From Pseudomonas helvetica (lineage in GTDB: Bacteria; Pseudomonadota; Gammaproteobacteria; Pseudomonadales; Pseudomonadaceae), in NCBI RefSeq assembly GCF_039908645.1, contig NZ_CP150917.1:4909501-4973500 (forward strand): a stretch of DNA of 64,000 nucleotides. The letters are read 5' to 3'. Each line of letters begins with the position of its first letter. The first letter of the stretch is position 1. The notes beneath the pieces were generated by a model that worked only from the letters and a program-made list of their open reading frames with translations, had not been told where the DNA came from and did not search any database. A program made the position numbers and the translations under genes. Below, one piece after another: positions 58,426 through 64,000 of this stretch.

Positions 58426-59536
58426 CGGCGTTTTCCCAAGCGGCAGCGCAGCGATTGCGACCGTCACGCTTGGCGCGATACAGCGCCTGATCGGCACGCT
58501 GCAAGGCGCCATCCAGATCGTCGCCCGACTCAAGCAAGGTCATGCCGGCGGACAGGCTCAGGTCCTGCACCGGCAGACCGACCAGTTCGACCTCGGTAAA
58601 GGCAATGCGCAGCCGCTCGCAGCAAGAGGTCAGGCGCTCGGGATCACAATCGGGTAGTAACAACACAAACTCCTCACCGCCATAACGCGCCAGTACATCG
58701 TCTTCACGCAGGCAGGCCGTGGCGACACCGGCGAACGCCTGCAACACCTGATCGCCGGCCGCATGGCCATACTTGTCGTTGATGCGTTTGAAATAGTCGA
58801 GGTCAATCAGTGCCAGACCATGCACCGTACCCTCTTCCATGCTGCGCAGTTCGCGCGTGGTCAGGCGTAGAAAATGCCGGCGGTTGAACAGCCCGGTGAG
58901 TTCGTCGGTGGCAACCAGGTCTTCGAGTTGGCGCATCATCCCGCGCAAGGTGTCTTGATGCGCTTGCAAGGCAAAGCGCCGCTTGCGCATGCGTTGGCGT
59001 GAGGTCTGAACGTAGCCGGCATATAGCGTCAGCCAGACCAGCACGATAAACAACACGCAGACTTGCAGCGCCGCCAGCGCCGGGTCGACCGGCTCGAGGT
59101 AATAACCTTCCCAGAGGTTAAGGCCCGCAAAGCTGAAAAAGACCAAGGCCGCACATCGGATGAACGCTTGGCGCGGCAGATGGAAAAGTCCGAATAACAG
59201 AATCAACAGGTAAAACACCAGGAAGGCGCCACGGGCCGAGTCCAGATGAGCGATCAGCCAGGTCTGCCAGCCAAGCCCCAGGAGCACCTGAACTTCAGTC
59301 AGGCCAGGGTCGGCAAAACGCAGATTGCTCCCGGTGGAGAACATCGCGAACAACACCGACTGGCTGAGTATCACCAGCAGCGTACCGATTACCGCGCTGC
59401 GCACCGAGCCTTGATAGTGACCACTGAGAATCGCCAGCCACAGCAGCAATAACACCAGCGCATAGGTGCCCGTCGCCAGAATAAAGCGCTTGAGCAACAG
59501 ACTCTGGAGAGCGTTATGGGTCAATCGTTGGCTCAC
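58418..59536 (-). CDS. Membrane diguanylate cyclase (GGDEF)
   Basis: 372 aa. About six membrane helices in the first 175 residues are followed by a short coiled coil and a GGDEF domain (about 205-365). The active-site motif reads GGEEF, within RYGGEEFVLLLPD near 290, so catalysis is expected. An RxxD inhibitory site (REDD) lies five residues before it. It makes cyclic-di-GMP, controlling motility against sessile life. It may feed the PilZ protein at 51661, although they are not adjacent. Confidence 0.93.
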   Translation of the reverse strand: MSQRLTHNALQSLLLKRFILATGTYALVLLLLWLAILSGHYQGSVRSAVIGTLLVILSQSVLFAMFSTGSNLRFADPGLTEVQVLLGLGWQTWLIAHLDSARGAFLVFYLLILLFGLFHLPRQAFIRCAALVFFSFAGLNLWEGYYLEPVDPALAALQVCVLFIVLVWLTLYAGYVQTSRQRMRKRRFALQAHQDTLRGMMRQLEDLVATDELTGLFNRRHFLRLTTRELRSMEEGTVHGLALIDLDYFKRINDKYGHAAGDQVLQAFAGVATACLREDDVLARYGGEEFVLLLPDCDPERLTSCCERLRIAFTEVELVGLPVQDLSLSAGMTLLESGDDLDGALQRADQALYRAKRDGRNRCAAAWENADA

Positions 59537-59661
59537 CGTGCGAAGGGGGGACTGATAACAGTGTCCTACCCTGAAATGCCAGATGTCACTTTAGTGTTGC
59601 ACCTCAAGAATGACCATTCAATTTTGAGGTGATAGGCACGCACGATGCAATGCAGGCCAGG

Positions 59662-59810
59662 CAAACCTTTGTGGCGAGGGAGCTTGCTCCCGCTCGGCTG
59701 CGAAGCGGCCGCAAATCCGGCCGGCCAGGTGTGCCTGAGACATCGAGGTGAGAAGCTTTAGGCCTGCTTCGCAGTCCAGCGGGAGCAAGCTCCCTCGCCA
59801 CAAAGGTTTG
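59662..59810. repeat. Palindromic repeat, family TGTGGCGAGGGAGC (copy 3)
   Basis: Arms extend to CAAACCTTTGTGGCGAGGGA and the inverted copy ending CACAAAGGTTTG, longer than in the other two copies (32613, 52241). It sits between the diguanylate cyclase and fumarase genes, which diverge. Confidence 0.88.
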
Positions 59811-60015
59811 CCAACAGATGGGCATGCTTGACCCTATGCGACTTTGGTTTGACTGCCGGCGGGTGTGCCCGGCTTCGAGGCGCGTTATACTGCCGCGCCT
59901 TTTTAGCGTCGCGCCAGCAACCCCGGCGTGCCTTGAAAGGTGCTTGCAGCCGACCGATGCACCCCAACTGCAAGCACCTTATTGAATGTTCCCGTCTTTT
60001 AGAGGAGCGCGACTC

Positions 60016-61539
60016 ATGACCGTGATCAAGCAAGACGACCTGATTCAGAGCGTTGCTGACGCCCTGCAGTTCATTTCCTACTACCACCCCGTGGATTTCA
60101 TCCAGGCGATGCACGAGGCCTACCTGCGTGAAGAATCGCCGGCAGCTCGCGATTCGATGGCGCAGATCCTGATCAACTCGCGCATGTGTGCCACTGGCCA
60201 CCGTCCGATTTGCCAGGATACCGGCATCGTCACCGTGTTCGTTCGCGTGGGCATGGACGTGCGCTGGGATGGCGCGACCATGGGCCTGGACGACATGATC
60301 AACGAAGGCGTGCGTCGCGCCTATAACCTGCCGGAAAACGTCCTGCGTGCTTCGATCCTCGCCGACCCGGCGGGCGCTCGTAAAAACACCAAGGACAACA
60401 CCCCGGCGGTGATCCACTACTCGATCGTTCCGGGTAACACCGTGGAAGTCGACGTGGCAGCCAAGGGCGGCGGTTCCGAGAACAAGTCGAAAATGGCCAT
60501 GCTCAACCCGTCCGACTCGATCGTTGACTGGGTGCTGAAAACCGTTCCGGAAATGGGCGCTGGCTGGTGCCCACCAGGCATGCTCGGCATCGGCATCGGC
60601 GGCACCGCCGAGAAAGCCGCGGTCATGGCCAAGGAAGTGTTGATGGAATCCATCGACATCCACGAGCTGAAAAAACGCGGCCCGTCCAACCGTATCGAAG
60701 AGATGCGCCTGGAGCTGTTCGAGAAGGTCAACCAACTGGGCATCGGCGCCCAGGGCCTGGGTGGCCTGACCACCGTGCTCGACGTGAAGATCATGGATTA
60801 CCCGACCCACGCCGCCTCGTTGCCGGTGTGCATGATCCCCAACTGCGCCGCCACCCGTCACGCGCACTTCGTGCTCGACGGTTCCGGCCCGGCGTCGCTG
60901 GAAGCGCCACCGTTGGACGCCTACCCGGAAATCGTCTGGGAAGCCGGCCCGTCGGCCCGCCGCGTCAATCTCGACACCCTGACACCTGAAGAAGTGCAGA
61001 GCTGGAAGCCGGGCGAAACCGTCCTGCTGAACGGTAAGATGCTCACCGGTCGCGACGCTGCGCACAAGCGCATGGTCGAGATGCTGAATAAGGGTGAAAC
61101 CCTGCCGGTGGACCTCAAGGGTCGCTTCATCTACTACGTCGGCCCGGTCGATCCGGTACGCGAAGAAGTGGTCGGCCCAGCTGGCCCGACCACCGCGACG
61201 CGGATGGACAAGTTCACCCGCCAGATCCTCGAGCAAACCGGCCTGCTGGGCATGATCGGCAAATCGGAACGCGGCCCGACCGCGATCGAAGCGATCAAGG
61301 ACCACAAGGCGGTTTACCTGATGGCAGTCGGCGGCGCGGCTTACCTGGTAGCGCAAGCGATCAAGAAATCCCGCGTTGTGGCGTTCGCCGAACTGGGCAT
61401 GGAAGCGATCTACGAGTTCGACGTCAAAGACATGCCGGTGACCGTTGCGGTCGACAGCAAGGGCGAGTCGGTGCACATCACCGGCCCAGCCATCTGGCAG
61501 AAGAAAATCAGTGAAAGCCTGGCAGTAGAAGTGCAATAA
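60016..61539 (+). CDS. Fumarate hydratase class I
   Basis: A 507-aa iron-sulfur fumarase of the TCA cycle. It begins MTVIKQDDLIQSVADALQFI. The N-terminal part carries CATGHRPICQDTGIV near residue 56 (cluster ligand) and KGGGSENKSKMAML near 150; further cysteines lie in GWCPPGMLGIGIGG near 186 and PNCAATRHAHF near 274. The C-terminal ~185 residues are the beta domain with GRDAAHKRM near 350. GAGGAG lies 8 nt before the ATG; ten more codons upstream are open but unsupported. Its position next to the Tc genes is coincidental unless the region moves as one. Confidence 0.95.
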   Translation: MTVIKQDDLIQSVADALQFISYYHPVDFIQAMHEAYLREESPAARDSMAQILINSRMCATGHRPICQDTGIVTVFVRVGMDVRWDGATMGLDDMINEGVRRAYNLPENVLRASILADPAGARKNTKDNTPAVIHYSIVPGNTVEVDVAAKGGGSENKSKMAMLNPSDSIVDWVLKTVPEMGAGWCPPGMLGIGIGGTAEKAAVMAKEVLMESIDIHELKKRGPSNRIEEMRLELFEKVNQLGIGAQGLGGLTTVLDVKIMDYPTHAASLPVCMIPNCAATRHAHFVLDGSGPASLEAPPLDAYPEIVWEAGPSARRVNLDTLTPEEVQSWKPGETVLLNGKMLTGRDAAHKRMVEMLNKGETLPVDLKGRFIYYVGPVDPVREEVVGPAGPTTATRMDKFTRQILEQTGLLGMIGKSERGPTAIEAIKDHKAVYLMAVGGAAYLVAQAIKKSRVVAFAELGMEAIYEFDVKDMPVTVAVDSKGESVHITGPAIWQKKISESLAVEVQ

Positions 61540-61558
61540 GCCTTTAACCGCTGGAAAA

Positions 61559-61598
61559 GAAAGCCGCGCTGTTTGCAAAAACAGCGCGGCTTTTTTTG
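61559..61598 (+). terminator. Terminator of the fumarase gene
   Basis: AAAGCCGCGCTGTTT / AAACAGCGCGGCTTT stem with loop GCAA and a T7 tract. Confidence 0.95.
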
Positions 61599-61682
61599 CC
61601 TGTCACTTTCACAAAACGCTACGAACTGACAGCGATAAAAAAACCGACAGACAGACTGATTCGTTCTAGAAAAACCCTTCAT

Positions 61683-61702
61683 ACCTGTCAAGTCTGACAG
61701 GT
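61683..61702. promoter_or_regulatory. Palindromic operator F, upstream of tcB
   Basis: ACCTGTCA-AGTC-TGACAGGT, perfect 8+8 palindrome, 72 bp upstream of the TcB-type gene and about 85 bp after the fumarase terminator. Confidence 0.72.
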
Positions 61703-61773
61703 TACGTCGTGTGCCCTACTTGGTAGCGTGAGTCATCCGCCCCCCGCTCGCCAGGCTGGAACAAAATCTGACC

Positions 61774-64000
61774 ATGGAAGATCAAGCCTCCCCAAACATC
61801 ACCCCGCCTTCCATTGCCAAGAGTGCCGCGATTACTACCATCGGCAAAAGCTGGGGCGCTATTGGCAGCAGCGGTAAGGCTTCTTTCGAGTTGCCGTTGC
61901 CGATCTCGCCGGGACGCGGCTTTGATCTGGCACTGGCACTGAGCTACGACAGTCAGGCGGGCAATGGCCCGTTCGGCTTCGGCTGGCGCTTGAGCATCAA
62001 CGCCATTACTCGCCAGACCAGCAAAGGCGTACCGCGCTACCTCGCAGACGATGTCATCGTGGGGCCCAGCGGTGATGAATGGATGCCCGAGCGCGATAAG
62101 GATGGTCACATCCAGTCCCGCCCCGAAGATCACTACAACGGTGAACCTGTCGGCAAGCACTCGGTGGTCCGTTACTGGCCTCGGGTCGAAGGCGCCTTCG
62201 ATCGGATCGAGCTCTGGCAATCGAGCACCAAGCTTAACCAGCCGCCTTTCTGGCTGGTACACGGGGCCGACGGCAGTCTGCACATTTATGGCAAGACCGA
62301 GGCTTCGCGGCGCGCCGATCCAAACGACCGGTTACGGGTTGGCGCCTGGCTGCTGCTTGAAAGCAAGAGCGCCCATGGCGAACACATCGTCTATGAGTAC
62401 AAACCCGAAGACCCGCTCAACGACCAACCCCACGACTACCGGGCCCAGCGTTATCTGCGACGGGTGTGTTACGGCAACTTCAGCGCCAGCGAGCATCTGT
62501 ATGCCTGGACCGTGGACAACCCGGCCGAACTGGATTGGCACTTTCACCTGGTGTTCGACTATGGAGAACGGACGCTGGAGTGGGACAAGAAACCGGTCTT
62601 TGGCGAACCGTTTGCACAACCGAACGATGACATCGGCGAGTGGCTGATTCGCCCCGACTCGTTCTTTACCTATGGCTATGGCTTCGAATTGAGCACCCGC
62701 CGCCTGTGCCGGCAGGTTTTGATGTTTCACCACTTCCCCGATGAACTGGGGCCCAATCCCGCGCTGGTCAAACGCCTGTTGCTGGACTATCACCCGGAGC
62801 CGGCGTTCTACAGCCAGCTGTGCGCCGCGCACTATCAAGCTTTTAACGCCAGTGGTGCAGTCGAACACCTGCCGCCGATGGAATTCGGCTACTCGCCCTT
62901 CGAGATCAACACCCAGTCGGTACCCTTCTTCCCCTTCGAACACATGCCCGGCATCCAGGACGGGCAACACCATCAATGCATCGACCTGTATGGCGAGGGT
63001 GTGCCCGGTTTCCTCTGCCAATACACTCAGAGCTGGTACTACCGCGAACCGATGCGAGGGCCGAACCACCCCGACGAAATAATCTACGGCCGGTGGCGGG
63101 TATTGCCGACCATCCCGGTCACCGATGGCAGCAAACCGGTGAAGCAGTCGCTTAACGACCTGACCGGTGATGGCTTTTTCGACTGGGTCGTTGCACAACC
63201 GGCTTTCAGTGGTTTCTACGCCCTAAACCCTGACCGCAGCTGGTCGCCGTTCAGCCCCTTCACGTCCTTTCCCCTGGAGTTCTTCAACGCTCTGGCACAA
63301 TTCGGAGACCTGACGGGCAGCGGCCTCAGTTCACTGGCGCTGATCGGTCCAAAAAGCGTACGTCTTTATCCCAGCCTTCGGGAGGACGGTTTTGGGCCCG
63401 CGAAGGACGTGCCCCATGAACCGAACGGCGACAACCTGCCATTGTTCAGCAACTCACGCAGCGAACTGGTGTTTCTGGGCCATATGCTCGGCAGCGACCT
63501 GCCGGACCTGTGCCGCATTCGTCACGACGAAATCAAATGCTGGCCGAACCTGGGCCACGGACGTTTCGGCAAAGGGTTCGTCATGGATACCTTGCCCTTC
63601 GAGTACGGGACGTTCGACGCAGCGCGGGTGCGAATCGTCAACATCGATGGTTGCGGTGCCACGTCGGTGATTTACCTGCATTCGAATCACTTCGATATCT
63701 ACCTCAATCTCGGTGGCAATCGGCTCAAGCAAACGCCGATCAGCGTGGCCTGGCCCGAGGGTGTGCGCTACGACACCCTGAGCCAGGTCAATTTCGCCGA
63801 CCTGCAAGGGCTCGGTTGCGCCAGTTTGATCTTCACCGTGCCATACCCATCGCCACGGCACTGGCGTTACGACTTTGTCGGCGTGCGGCCTTACGCGCTG
63901 ATAGCGACCAATAACAATATGGGTTGCAGTGGCACCGTGCGCTACCGCAGTTCGGCACAAGAGTGGCTGGATGAAAAACGACAATGGCCGGATGCCGATA
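61774..64000 (+). CDS. Tc toxin B subunit (SpvB/TcdB type), N-terminal part
   Basis: Open from ATG 61774 to the window end (742 codons seen; full TcB or TcB-TcC proteins are 1400-2500 aa). Residues about 12-330 are the SpvB domain (KSWGAIGSSGKASFELPLPI; GFDLALALSYDSQAGNGPFG, then FGWRL). The TcdB middle domain follows, with FG-GAP/VCBS-like segments (DLTGDGFFDWVVAQP, DLTGSGLSSLALIG, NIDGCGATSVIYL), as in the beta-propeller that docks onto TcA. No signal peptide. The ribosome-binding site is weak (GGA about 13 nt upstream). Operator F lies upstream. Whether a TcC toxin hypervariable end is fused or separate lies outside the window. Confidence 0.9.
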   Translation, partial: MEDQASPNITPPSIAKSAAITTIGKSWGAIGSSGKASFELPLPISPGRGFDLALALSYDSQAGNGPFGFGWRLSINAITRQTSKGVPRYLADDVIVGPSGDEWMPERDKDGHIQSRPEDHYNGEPVGKHSVVRYWPRVEGAFDRIELWQSSTKLNQPPFWLVHGADGSLHIYGKTEASRRADPNDRLRVGAWLLLESKSAHGEHIVYEYKPEDPLNDQPHDYRAQRYLRRVCYGNFSASEHLYAWTVDNPAELDWHFHLVFDYGERTLEWDKKPVFGEPFAQPNDDIGEWLIRPDSFFTYGYGFELSTRRLCRQVLMFHHFPDELGPNPALVKRLLLDYHPEPAFYSQLCAAHYQAFNASGAVEHLPPMEFGYSPFEINTQSVPFFPFEHMPGIQDGQHHQCIDLYGEGVPGFLCQYTQSWYYREPMRGPNHPDEIIYGRWRVLPTIPVTDGSKPVKQSLNDLTGDGFFDWVVAQPAFSGFYALNPDRSWSPFSPFTSFPLEFFNALAQFGDLTGSGLSSLALIGPKSVRLYPSLREDGFGPAKDVPHEPNGDNLPLFSNSRSELVFLGHMLGSDLPDLCRIRHDEIKCWPNLGHGRFGKGFVMDTLPFEYGTFDAARVRIVNIDGCGATSVIYLHSNHFDIYLNLGGNRLKQTPISVAWPEGVRYDTLSQVNFADLQGLGCASLIFTVPYPSPRHWRYDFVGVRPYALIATNNNMGCSGTVRYRSSAQEWLDEKRQWPDAD

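Noticed and set aside
23504..59810. Regular repeats as a CRISPR array
   Set aside because: Copies are far apart, palindromic over >100 bp and without uniform spacers; no cas genes.
46831..61702. Palindromes read as LexA (SOS) boxes, since CTG-N10-CAG spacing fits
   Set aside because: The arms are CTGTCA/TGACAG, not CTGTAT/ATACAG, and the A/T alternation in the centre that LexA needs is absent in most copies. A LexA-like or phage-repressor-like protein remains possible.
46831..61702. Palindromes read as PhoB boxes because CTGTCA is the PhoB half-site
   Set aside because: PhoB sites are direct repeats spaced 11 bp apart; here the halves are inverted with a 4-bp centre.
46831..61702. Palindromes as RNA hairpins for RsmA/CsrA
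   Set aside because: No loop contains GGA; loops vary freely, and the sites lie too far upstream of the start codons.

Overview
This window reads as a chromosomal segment of a Pseudomonas, most likely of the P. fluorescens group. The evidence is the gene set (MvaT-type H-NS protein, OprD-family porin, PctA-like amino-acid chemoreceptor, DUF6124 protein, class I fumarase), the GC-rich codon use, and several families of short palindromic intergenic repeats of the kind that is common in fluorescent pseudomonads. No tRNA, rRNA, CRISPR array, insertion sequence or prophage was recognised.

Layout. 1-7.8 kb: aspS (3' end cut off by the window), an FmdB-type zinc ribbon gene, a ribbon-helix-helix gene, a membrane protein with a cold-shock domain, slyX, a HIT hydrolase, an OprE-like porin, an MscS channel and yajQ. 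7.9-18.2 kb: panE, a membrane sensor kinase, PduO-type cobalamin adenosyltransferase, a MutT/TenI fusion, a GST, argJ, secA and, divergently, dciA. 18.5-27 kb: an amino-acid chemoreceptor, a three-gene overlapping cluster (glycosyltransferase, DUF2334 deacetylase, YbhN-type membrane protein), purU, mvaT and sbcB. 27.2-34.1 kb: a MoxR-type operon (RDD, SpoIIM, DUF4129, DUF4350, MoxR, DUF58) whose overlapping genes are interrupted only once, by a palindromic repeat.

34.1-64 kb holds the accessory material. A leftward cluster encodes a Tc (toxin complex) A subunit split into two proteins (TcaA/TcaB style). It is sandwiched between two very large Ig-repeat proteins without signal peptides. The matching TcB/SpvB-type subunit starts at 61774 on the other strand, about 15 kb from the TcA genes, and runs off the window. 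Between them lie housekeeping genes (pyk, enoyl-CoA hydratase, ferredoxin reductase, diguanylate cyclase, fumarase) and small accessory genes (DUF6124, a 148-aa orphan, PilZ, a TPR-like lipoprotein, a single-Ig protein, a delta-60-repeat protein).

The most interesting observation is a 16-20 bp palindrome, core CTGTCA-N4-TGACAG. It sits 68-145 bp upstream of six genes scattered over 15 kb: the leading Ig-repeat gene, tcA-N, the 148-aa orphan, the single-Ig gene, the delta-60 gene and tcB. I did not see it elsewhere in the window. It looks like the operator of an undescribed Tc-toxin regulon that ties orphan Ig-like and beta-propeller-like proteins to toxin production, even though core genes are interspersed. 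All functional statements are from reading the sequence; no database search was run.
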